This document shows positions 51,375 to 58,827 of a stretch of 64,000 nt of DNA, in pieces. Source of the stretch: Candidatus Poribacteria bacterium (GTDB lineage Bacteria > Poribacteria > WGA-4E > WGA-3G); the NCBI GenBank assembly GCA_958295815.1, contig OY282374.1, positions 4,492,682 through 4,556,681 of the forward strand, given 5' to 3'. A program made the position numbers and the translations under genes. The notes beneath the pieces were generated by a model. The model worked only from the letters and a program-made list of their open reading frames with translations. It was not told where the DNA came from and made no database searches. The first letter of the stretch is position 1, and every line of letters begins with the position of its first letter.

Positions 51375-51529
51375 TAGGACTTACGCAAATTGAACGGACA
51401 AGAGATGTTTTTTGCTGAAAAAGTCGTTATTTCGGTATTTTAACCCCCTAAAGAATCAACGGTATGAATGCCGTATGGCATTCCCCGCCCCTTATCAGGG
51501 GGACTTTAAGAAGGAGTGCGTAAGTCCTA
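51375..51529. mobile_element. 155-bp MITE with 13-bp perfect ends and ATTTG target duplication
   Basis: TAGGACTTACGCA (51375-51387) and its exact inverse TGCGTAAGTCCTA (51517-51529) are the ends. Directly outside are identical five-base copies ATTTG (51370-51374 and 51530-51534). There is no gene inside. The core holds an AACCCCCTAA/CTTATCAGGGGG repeat that is itself interrupted by a small hairpin element (51453-51487). A solo end is at 9277. The transposase family is not identifiable from the ends alone. Confidence 0.85.
51453..51487. repeat. GAATGCC hairpin mini-element inserted in a palindromic repeat
   Basis: ATCAACGGTATGAATGCCG then TATGGCATTCCCCG: GAATGCC pairs with GGCATTC around GTAT. 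It splits the AACCCCCTAAA (51442-51452) and CCCCTTATCAGGGGGAC halves of the repeat found intact at 7507-7537. Two further copies are at 55201 and 63939. Confidence 0.75.
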
Positions 51530-51678
51530 ATTTGTAATCAAGAACTCGGTAAAGTCCGTTATACCTTTCAAATTTTCGGCAGTTATTTATTTTTTTTAAA
51601 TGATTGCACATTTTTTTTCAAAAACTGGTGTCATTAATTATAAAAGGAAGCCCTCGCAATTCCAACAAGGAAATAATA

Positions 51679-52572
51679 ATGACACACCGACCTATCCTTA
51701 CATGCCTCATTTTGCTCACATTAATTCAGGTGAGTGCTAAAGCATTTCCACCGGCTTCACCCGCAGGTGGAAACTATTTAGTCCTGGATGGGGTCGACGA
51801 CCACGCCGTTTTAGATTTTGAAACCTTCGGTAGGCCTTTACCCAACGGCACGGAAGAGTTCACCTTTGAAGCATGGGTATATCCAACCACACCGCCCGAC
51901 AAGAACACGTTATTGACGGTACTCCATCAACAACTGCGTATGTTCATCGTGAACGATGAATATCAACCCTACCTAAGTGAGGTGGCTAAGGTGCTAAATA
52001 TTAAGCCACCGAAGGGGGACCTAATCTTGCTAATGAATGCCTATATTGCGGGAAAGTTCGGTGAGAGAATACCTTTCCCGATCTCGCTTGCGCTGAACCA
52101 ATGGCACCACATCGCTTATCAGTCAAATAGGGATCAGACAACAATGATCGTCAATGATTTCGTATGGACGCGGCAACTCGGGGATCCTCTCGGACATGAT
52201 AGAGATCCCCGTAATTGGCGTCCAAAGGACTTCGTGCTCGGAGGGTTTGGAAAAATGCTTGAGGCGCCTGCCCGTCCGCCAGCCAAATTTTTTTTGGGTC
52301 CCTTCACTGGATATATTGATGAGGTTCGCATCTCAACAGTTGATCGTTACGATGTCAACAAAAAAGGCTTTATGCCAGACGACAAATTCAAAAATGATGC
52401 AAAGACGGCTGCGTTGTGGCATTTTGATGAGCCGAGCGGAACACGGGAATTCTCAGACGCATCTGGTAATGCATATCATCTGGAGGGTAAAAATGGCGCG
52501 AAGACCAGCATCCCACTTGCTGTCGAACCAGAAGGTAAACTCACGACGACATGGGGACGACTGAAACAGTAA
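51679..52572 (+). CDS. Secreted LamG-like (Con A fold) protein with TTTWG tail
   Basis: A 297-residue exported protein. ATG 51679 has AAGGA eight bases upstream and starts a signal peptide (MTHRPILTCLILLTLIQVSA); an open frame from 51604 lacks such a site. One LamG/Con A module: YLVLDGVDDHAVLDFE (about 34-49), EFTFEAWVYPTTPPDKN, NQWHHIAYQSNRDQTTMIVN (about 139-158), FTGYIDEVRISTVDRYD and KTAALWHFDEPSGTREFSDA. The C-terminus AVEPEGKLTTTWGRLKQ carries the shared tail. The function is likely extracellular binding; ligand unknown. Confidence 0.86.
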   Translation: MTHRPILTCLILLTLIQVSAKAFPPASPAGGNYLVLDGVDDHAVLDFETFGRPLPNGTEEFTFEAWVYPTTPPDKNTLLTVLHQQLRMFIVNDEYQPYLSEVAKVLNIKPPKGDLILLMNAYIAGKFGERIPFPISLALNQWHHIAYQSNRDQTTMIVNDFVWTRQLGDPLGHDRDPRNWRPKDFVLGGFGKMLEAPARPPAKFFLGPFTGYIDEVRISTVDRYDVNKKGFMPDDKFKNDAKTAALWHFDEPSGTREFSDASGNAYHLEGKNGAKTSIPLAVEPEGKLTTTWGRLKQ

Positions 52573-52638
52573 GCAGAAGCCATGCAGTTGGCTGGAACGG
52601 AAAAACAAATATGGTGAACCTATAGGGAGAAATGACGA

Positions 52639-55185
52639 ATGAAAACCACACTATTTTCGATTTTAGTTGTCTTTTTGGCGATATTTGTGACAAACACCTT
52701 TGCACAAGACTACACAACGTTGGAATTACCCGAAGGTGCTAAAGCACGTATCGGCAAAGGTAAAATAAATGAAGTAAAGTATTCCCCAGACGGCACACTC
52801 CTGGCAGTAGCAAGTCTTATAGGTATTTGGATCTACGACGCACAGACAGGCGAAGAACTTCAACTAATCAGAGGTCATACGTCTGGAGTCCTCAGTGTAT
52901 CGTTTAGTCCGGATGGAAACACCATCGCAACTGGGGGTGAGGACCGCACCGTCCGTCTCTGGGATGCGAACACAGGTAGCGAACTCCACACCCTCACCGG
53001 GCATCGGTCTACCATCAACAGCGTATCGTTTAGTCCAGATGGAAGCACTATCGCCAGTGGGAGTGAGGACCGCACCGTCCGTCTCTGGGATGCGAGCACT
53101 GGTAGCGAACTCCACACCCTCACCGGGCATACAAGGCCGACCAGAAACCTTATTAGGTCTGGGGTTCTCAGCGTATCGTTCAGTCCGGATGGAAACACTA
53201 TCGCCAGTGGAAGTGCGGACAACACCGTCCGTCTCTGGGACGCAAACACGGGTGGTCATCTCCACACCCTCACCAGGCATCGGTCTACCATCAACAGCGT
53301 ATCGTTTAGTCCGGATGGTGCGACCCTCGCAAGTGGGAGTTATGACAACACCATCTATCTCTGGGATGTGAACACGGGTAGTCATCTCCGCACCCTCACC
53401 GGGCATCGAACGATCCGCAGCGTATCGTTTAGCCCGGATGGGACGCTCATCGCAAGTGGGAGTGGTGCGGACAACACCGTCCGTCTCTGGGATGTGAACA
53501 CAGGGAACGAACTCCGCACCCTTACCGGGCATACGGATTGGGTTCTCAGCGTATCGTTTAGTCCGGATGGGACGACCATAGCGAGCGGGGGTTGGGACCC
53601 CAGCGTCCGTCTCTGGGATGTGAACACAGGAAACAAGCTCCGCACCCTCGACGGGCATACGTCTGGGTTCATCGGCGTATCGTTTAGCCCGGATGGAAAC
53701 ACTATCGCAACCGGAAATGGGGACCGCATCTCTCGTTGGCAGGCTGGTGACCACTCCGTCCGTCTTTGGGATGCCAACACGGGTTCACATCTCCATACGC
53801 TCACTGGGCATAGGGATCAGGTCAACAGCATATCATTTAGTCCAGATGGCACCATCGTCGCCAGTGGGAGTTATGATGACACCGCTCGTCTCTGGGATGT
53901 GAACACCGGGATCGAGCTCCACACGCTCAGAGGGCATGCGGATTGGATCAGAGATGTATCGTTTAGTCCGGATGGGATGATCGTCGCAACCGCGAGTGGT
54001 GACAACACCGTCCGTTTCTGGGATGTGAACACGGGAAGCCATCTACGCACATTCACCGGACATACGAATTGGGTGAGAAGTGTATCGTTTAGTCCGGATG
54101 GAAACACCATCGTAAGCGGGAGTTACGACAGCACCGCCCGTCTCTGGGATGCAAACACAGGTAGTGAGCTCCGCACACTCGAAGGGCATAGGGCTGGGGT
54201 CTCCAGTGTATCGTTTAGTCCGGATGGAAACACCATCGTAAGCGGGAGTTACGACAGCACCGCCCGTCTCTGGGATGCAAACACAGGTAACAAACTCCAC
54301 ACGCTCGAAGGGCATAAGGGGGCGATCGTCAGCGTGTCATTTAGTCCTGATGGAACGACCGTCGCAACCGGGAGTTGGGACCGCACCGCCCGTCTCTGGG
54401 ATGCGAACACGGGTAATCATCTACGCACACTCGAAGGACATACGTCTGAGGTCAACGGCATATCGTTTAGTCCAGATGGCAATACCATCGCAACCGGGAG
54501 CTATGACGGCACCGTACTCGTATGGGAACTCAAGCCCTCCACTATGTCAGATGCCGCTATTGAACCTGTAAGACGCAAAGAGGATGTCACTGGGGATAAT
54601 ATCGTTAATATCCAAGACCTTGTATTGGTCGCATCAAATCTTGGGCAATCGGGAGACAATGTTGCGGACGTCAACAGTGATGGGATTGTCAATATACAGG
54701 ACCTTGTCCGCGTTGCGGGTGCCTTAGGCTCAGGTGATTCGGCCCCTGCTCTGAATGCGCAAGCCTTCCAAACCTTTAGTGCTGTAGATGTAGAAAAATG
54801 GCTTCAGGAAGCCCGGCAATTGTCTCTAACAGATCCAACTTTTCAACGCGGTATTCTCATTTTGGAACAACTCCTTACAATATTAACACCGAAACGGACT
54901 GCTTTATTGTCGAACTACCCGAATCCGTTTAACCCAGAAACATGGATACCGTATCATTTGTCAATATCTGCGAATGTAAAAATCTCTATCTATGCTGGTG
55001 ATGGGAAGTTAGTCCGGCAACTTGCGTTAGGCACTCAAGGGGCGGGAATCTATGAATCGCGTAGCCGTGCAGCGTATTGGGATGGTAAGAACGCTTTAGG
55101 AGAATCTGTTGCGAGTGGTATCTATTTCTATACACTGACTGCGGGCAATTTCAGGGCAACGCGGCGGATGATAATTCTGAAATAG
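52639..55185 (+). CDS. Secreted WD40 (14-blade) protein with dockerin-like and FlgD/T9SS-like C-terminal domain
   Basis: An 848-residue protein: signal peptide (FSILVVFLAIFVTNTFA), one leading blade (VKYSPDGTLLAVASLIGIWI) and 13 near-uniform WD40 repeats (xVSFSPDGNTIASGSxDxTV-RLWDANTG), 14 in all, enough for two seven-blade propellers. Then come a dockerin-like pair of calcium loops (DVTGDNIVNIQDLVLVASNL; DVNSDGIVNIQDLVRVAGAL, about 648-695) and a C-terminal domain LLSNYPNPFNPETWIPYHLS ... SGIYFYTLTAGNFRATRRMI, similar to FlgD Ig-like or type IX secretion sorting domains. Blades are so alike that DNA runs of 85 identical bases recur, showing recent expansion. Extracellular or surface-displayed by inference. 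Confidence 0.92.
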   Translation: MKTTLFSILVVFLAIFVTNTFAQDYTTLELPEGAKARIGKGKINEVKYSPDGTLLAVASLIGIWIYDAQTGEELQLIRGHTSGVLSVSFSPDGNTIATGGEDRTVRLWDANTGSELHTLTGHRSTINSVSFSPDGSTIASGSEDRTVRLWDASTGSELHTLTGHTRPTRNLIRSGVLSVSFSPDGNTIASGSADNTVRLWDANTGGHLHTLTRHRSTINSVSFSPDGATLASGSYDNTIYLWDVNTGSHLRTLTGHRTIRSVSFSPDGTLIASGSGADNTVRLWDVNTGNELRTLTGHTDWVLSVSFSPDGTTIASGGWDPSVRLWDVNTGNKLRTLDGHTSGFIGVSFSPDGNTIATGNGDRISRWQAGDHSVRLWDANTGSHLHTLTGHRDQVNSISFSPDGTIVASGSYDDTARLWDVNTGIELHTLRGHADWIRDVSFSPDGMIVATASGDNTVRFWDVNTGSHLRTFTGHTNWVRSVSFSPDGNTIVSGSYDSTARLWDANTGSELRTLEGHRAGVSSVSFSPDGNTIVSGSYDSTARLWDANTGNKLHTLEGHKGAIVSVSFSPDGTTVATGSWDRTARLWDANTGNHLRTLEGHTSEVNGISFSPDGNTIATGSYDGTVLVWELKPSTMSDAAIEPVRRKEDVTGDNIVNIQDLVLVASNLGQSGDNVADVNSDGIVNIQDLVRVAGALGSGDSAPALNAQAFQTFSAVDVEKWLQEARQLSLTDPTFQRGILILEQLLTILTPKRTALLSNYPNPFNPETWIPYHLSISANVKISIYAGDGKLVRQLALGTQGAGIYESRSRAAYWDGKNALGESVASGIYFYTLTAGNFRATRRMIILK

Positions 55186-55200
55186 GCGTCAGCAGTCAAA

Positions 55201-55239
55201 ATCAACGGTATGAATGCCGTGTGGCATTCCCCGGGTCAG
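55201..55239. repeat. GAATGCC hairpin mini-element
   Basis: ATCAACGGTATGAATGCCG, then TGTGGCATTCCCCGGGTCAG. GAATGCC (55212-55218) pairs with GGCATTC (55223-55229). Identical to the copy at 63939-63977, and one base different in the loop from that at 51453. Confidence 0.75.
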
Positions 55240-55250
55240 TTAATGTTCGT

Positions 55251-55501
55251 CTGAACCAAGATTTACAGGATTCAAGGATTGGCAGGATTCGACGGAGGAA
55301 TCGGGGTTGAAAACCCCTCCCACATTTTTGGGGTTGAAAACCCCTCCCACATTTTCGGGGTTAGAAACCCCTCCCACTGGGAAACACAAGAATGTTACAG
55401 AGAGATTCGCGGGGTTGAAAACCCCTCTCACAGGTTAGTGAGTGGAAGAGATCGAGATTGAAAACTTCTCCCACATTTTTGGGGTTAGAAACCTCTCTCA
55501 C
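55251..55501. repeat. Composite repeat: CTGAACCA module plus six GGGGTTGAAAACCCCTCCCAC hairpin units
   Basis: A CTGAACCAAGATTTACAGGA module is followed by hairpin units at 55303, 55330 and 55357 (27-base period), 55411, 55455 and 55481, each GGGGTT-xAAA-CCCCT(C/T)CCAC or a degenerate form. Between units 3 and 4 is CTGGGAAACACAAGAATG-TTACAGAGAGATT. The same composite, with three parts in the same order, recurs at 57549-57675. It lies between the WD40 gene and the sigma-Kelch gene; no gene is in this stretch. Confidence 0.8.
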
Positions 55502-55518
55502 GATTATGGAGGGTTGTG

Positions 55519-57423
55519 ATGGTGGATAATGATGTTCAACTAATTCGTAGCATTTTATCAGGTAATGACGAGGCATTTAGCACCTTGGTCCAAAAGTACC
55601 AAAAGAGTGTTCACGCGCTTGCATGGCGGAAGACTGGCGATTTTCACTACGCTGAAGAAATTACGCAAGATACCTTCCTCCGAGCATACCAAAAACTCTC
55701 GACACTCAAAAACCCTAAGCAATTCTCTGGTTGGCTCTATGTGATTGCAAACCGGCTTTGCATTAATTGGTTCAAGAGACACAAGCCTGCGATGCAATCG
55801 CTGGAGGACACGCCTGTGGAAGAGGTAGAAGCATCATCTTATGCCAGTTATGTATCGGAACAGAGCGAGGCAGAAGGTACTTCGTATAATAAAGAAATTG
55901 CCGAACGACTTCTGGCAAAACTGCCGGAGAGTGAACGCACAGTCATGACGCTCAACTATCTCGGTGAAATGAACGCCAAGGAGATAAGCAAATTTTTAGG
56001 GGTCTCGGTAAACACTATTACGAGTCGATTGAATCGGGCGCGGAAGCGTTTGCGTGAGGACCAAGAACTCTTGGTTCAGGAAGCTCTCGGCGGCATACAG
56101 CTACCTGCCAGCCTCACCAAGAACATCATGCGGAAAGTCGCCGACATGAAACCGACGCCGTCTCCCGTTGGAAAACCTTTGCTTCCGTGGACGGCTTTGG
56201 GCACTGCTACGCTTTTGATTGCGTTACTATTAGGTGCGAGCAACCAACTCCTCGTCCATTTTCAGAGACCGTATAGTTTTGAGGCGGAATCTGAACCGAC
56301 CATTGAAATTGTTGATAGTTTTATCGTTCTCGATATTGATTCAAAATCCGATGTTCGGAACCAGATCGGACGAGCGGATTCTACCGATAAAAACAGCAAT
56401 GCAGACGTACAGGCTGCTGATGGGTCTCTGGTATCCGATACGCAGGGGAATGCTCTCGGACCCACCACGTTGCTGTTGACGCCGAAAGCGGATATGCCAA
56501 CAGCACGGTATTACTTTTCTACCTGTGTTGTTGACGGAAAGATATTCGTGATCGGGGGCGAACTTCGACTCGAAATGGACGAATATGGTGACCTGGCTAC
56601 TACAATGGTGGAAGTGTACGATCCTGAAACGGATACATGGGAACGAAAGGCGGATATGCCGACAGCTCGGTCGAGTGCAGCTGTCTCAGTTGTGGATGGA
56701 AAAATATATGCCGTTGGCGGCTCAGAACTAAAGAAAGTTAAGATGCCTCGCGGTTACACATACAAGTCTAAAGAACTTCCAACCGTAGAAATGTATGATC
56801 CGATTACGGACACATGGACCCAGAAAGCGGATATGCCGACACCAAAGAAGACCATGAGCTGCGTTCTGGATGGAAAAATATATGCCATTGGTGGCTGGTT
56901 AACGACGCATGAACGGTTGCGGTTAAAAACTGTGGACGTATATGATCCAGCGACGAACAGATGGGCAAAAGCGCAAAGTATGAACCGTGAGCGTTGTTCT
57001 GCAGCACTTAGCGTTGTGAATGGAGAAATCTATGCTATCGGTGGGATGAGTTGGCCCGGGATGGGGGTCGAGACGGATCTGTATCTTTCCAGTATTGAAG
57101 TGTTCAATCCAAAAACGAATCAATGGCGGGCAAGAACAGGGATGTCTGGTCCGAAAGCGTATCACACGGCAAGCGTAATTGATGAGAAAATCTATGTCGT
57201 AGGTGGTTACTTACGTGAAGGTGAGGAATCTAAGACCCTTTCAACGGTCGAAATTTACAATCCTACCACCGACCGTTGGACCCAAGAACCGGACATGCCG
57301 ATTAGTAAATGGGGACACGCAACCGAGGTGGTAGATGGGCAAATCTATATTTTTGGGGGCGGACCGATTACGAGTGTCCAAGTTTACGACCCAAGCGCAG
57401 TTGCCCAACGTGGTAATCCATAG
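55519..57423 (+). CDS. ECF-type sigma factor fused via a membrane helix to a Kelch propeller
   Basis: A 634-residue protein starting ATG 55519 (GGAGGG five bases upstream). Residues about 15-85 are sigma region 2 (EAFSTLVQKYQKSVHALAWR, YAEEITQDTFLRAYQKL, GWLYVIANRLCINWFKR). Residues 125-180 are region 4 (LAKLPESERTVMTLNYLGEM, AKEISKFLGVSVNTITSRLN RARKRLRED). A hydrophobic helix at about 218-243 (WTALGTATLLIALLLGASNQ) is followed by a linker and six Kelch blades (about 320-630: KIFVIGG, KIYAVGG, KIYAIGG, EIYAIGG, KIYVVGG, QIYIFGG). No anti-sigma gene is adjacent. The layout suggests a membrane-tethered sigma factor with an outward propeller sensor; this is inference. It lacks the shared secretion tail of its Kelch neighbours. 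Confidence 0.9.
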   Translation: MVDNDVQLIRSILSGNDEAFSTLVQKYQKSVHALAWRKTGDFHYAEEITQDTFLRAYQKLSTLKNPKQFSGWLYVIANRLCINWFKRHKPAMQSLEDTPVEEVEASSYASYVSEQSEAEGTSYNKEIAERLLAKLPESERTVMTLNYLGEMNAKEISKFLGVSVNTITSRLNRARKRLREDQELLVQEALGGIQLPASLTKNIMRKVADMKPTPSPVGKPLLPWTALGTATLLIALLLGASNQLLVHFQRPYSFEAESEPTIEIVDSFIVLDIDSKSDVRNQIGRADSTDKNSNADVQAADGSLVSDTQGNALGPTTLLLTPKADMPTARYYFSTCVVDGKIFVIGGELRLEMDEYGDLATTMVEVYDPETDTWERKADMPTARSSAAVSVVDGKIYAVGGSELKKVKMPRGYTYKSKELPTVEMYDPITDTWTQKADMPTPKKTMSCVLDGKIYAIGGWLTTHERLRLKTVDVYDPATNRWAKAQSMNRERCSAALSVVNGEIYAIGGMSWPGMGVETDLYLSSIEVFNPKTNQWRARTGMSGPKAYHTASVIDEKIYVVGGYLREGEESKTLSTVEIYNPTTDRWTQEPDMPISKWGHATEVVDGQIYIFGGGPITSVQVYDPSAVAQRGNP

Positions 57424-57427
57424 GGAT

Positions 57428-57675
57428 GGTATGGGTTGTGGGTTGTGGGTTGTGGGTTGTGAGAGGAATAGCCGTCAGCGGTTAGTGAAAAAGGTTATGG
57501 GTTGTGAGAGGAATGGCGGTCAGCAGTCAGCGGTCAGTGTTGGATTGTCTGAACCAGGATTTACTGGATTCATGGATGTTCAGGATGAGGGAAGAATCGG
57601 GGTTAGAAACCCCTCCCACTGGGAAACACAAGAATGTTACAGAGAGATTGGCGGGGTTGAAAACCTATCCCACAG
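57428..57675. repeat. GGGTTGTGGGTTGTG / CAGTCAGCGGTCAG modules and second copy of the composite repeat
   Basis: GGGTTGTG units (57428-57462), GAGAGGAATAGCCGTCAGCG and GGCGGTCAGCAGTCAGCGGT modules (to 57540), then the CTGAACCAGGATTTACTGGA module (57549), GGGGTTAGAAACCCCTCCCA, CTGGGAAACACAAGAATG and a degenerate GGGGTTGAAAACCTATCCCA unit. The second half duplicates 55251-55431. No gene. Confidence 0.75.
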
Positions 57676-57703
57676 GGAAGCACAATGTTTTGAGGAGTTT
57701 TGA

Positions 57704-58777
57704 ATGTCAAGCGTCTTCACATCTAAAAAAGCTATCGTTATAGGTGTTGTCGTTTTCGTTTTCTTGCTTATGCAAATGGGATCCTTTGCTGGTGAGGATT
57801 GGGAAGTAATAACTCAGCTCCCTACTAAGAGATGGGGGTTCGCTACCGCAGTGGTAGATGATCAGATTTATCTCATCGGTGGCACCCTTGAAAAAAACGT
57901 CGGGGGTCCCTATGGAATTACAACTGTTGAGGTATATGACCTGCAAACCAACACTTGGCAAAGAATCGCAGATATGCCAACGCCACGCCAAACGTCTCAA
58001 GCTGCGGTTGTTAACGGCATCATCTATGTCTTTGGCGGATTTAGTTCAAAAGACAGATTTATTCAGAATTGGAAATTGCCGGTTCATGTGGAAGCATACG
58101 ACCCAGCAACAGATACATGGACCCGGAAAAAGGATATGCCGGTTTCTCGCATCAACTTTCATCCTGGTGTGGCTGCTGGAAAAGTTTATATCATTGGCGG
58201 AACAACGGGTTTCGGTGAAGGACATGAACAGAAGATGGACCGCGTTGACATCTATGATCCTGAGACCGATACGTGGGCGAAGGGTCCAAAAATGCCGACC
58301 GGGCGCGATCCTCTCAGTGTAGAGGTTGTCAGTAATCGTATTTATGTCATTGGCGGATGGCCAATAGCTGGTGCTGGACCGATTCTTACGGTCATTGAGG
58401 AATACGACCCGATAAGCCGCCAATGGCAAAAGAAAAAGGATATGTTAGTCTTCAAAAATTCGTTCGAGACGGCTGTTGTTGAGGATGACATCTATCTGAT
58501 TGGCGGTTTCGCTCACGGTAGGGATATAGCGACTGTGGATGTGTATAATCCACAGAAAGAGACGTGGCGTAATATTCCAGAACTGCCAACGCCTATGACT
58601 CCTTATGATGCAGCGACGGTCAACGGCAAGATTTATGTTTTAGGAGGTCTTGGTGTAGATGGACGCCTTTCTACAGACGTTCTCGTCTACGATGCCGGTT
58701 TTCGTGCTGTTGAAGCAAACGGCAAACTGCCCACGCGTTGGGGTGAACTGAAAGTAAAATACAACAGAAAACCGTAA
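57704..58777 (+). CDS. Secreted Kelch-repeat protein with TRWGELK tail
   Basis: A 357-residue protein; the ATG has GAGGAG nine bases upstream. A signal helix (KAIVIGVVVFVFLLMQMGSF) precedes six Kelch blades, each with a double glycine: QIYLIGG, IIYVFGG, KVYIIGG, RIYVIGG, DIYLIGG, KIYVLGG, and W at the blade ends (TWQRIADMPTPRQ, TWTRKKDMPVSR). The C-terminus FRAVEANGKLPTRWGELK then VKYNRKP carries the shared tail with KLPTRWGELK. It is a close paralog of the next gene and related to the Kelch part of the sigma-fusion gene just upstream. Likely surface-exposed binding protein. Confidence 0.88.
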   Translation: MSSVFTSKKAIVIGVVVFVFLLMQMGSFAGEDWEVITQLPTKRWGFATAVVDDQIYLIGGTLEKNVGGPYGITTVEVYDLQTNTWQRIADMPTPRQTSQAAVVNGIIYVFGGFSSKDRFIQNWKLPVHVEAYDPATDTWTRKKDMPVSRINFHPGVAAGKVYIIGGTTGFGEGHEQKMDRVDIYDPETDTWAKGPKMPTGRDPLSVEVVSNRIYVIGGWPIAGAGPILTVIEEYDPISRQWQKKKDMLVFKNSFETAVVEDDIYLIGGFAHGRDIATVDVYNPQKETWRNIPELPTPMTPYDAATVNGKIYVLGGLGVDGRLSTDVLVYDAGFRAVEANGKLPTRWGELKVKYNRKP

Positions 58778-58827
58778 AGAAACTAGTGATCGTTTACAGA
58801 TGCCTAAATTTCATAGAGGAGTTTCAA

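Noticed and set aside
51604..51678. 25-codon N-terminal extension of the third LamG gene
   Set aside because: No ribosome-binding site, and the signal peptide starts at ATG 51679, which has one.
52864..53754. 296-codon open frame on the minus strand
   Set aside because: It is the antisense shadow of WD40 repeats; its repeated composition mirrors the propeller codons.
55303..55501. Regularly spaced 21-base repeats that could suggest a CRISPR array
   Set aside because: Spacers are about six bases and repeated (ATTTTT), units drift, each unit is itself a hairpin and no cas gene is present; it is a tandem hairpin repeat.
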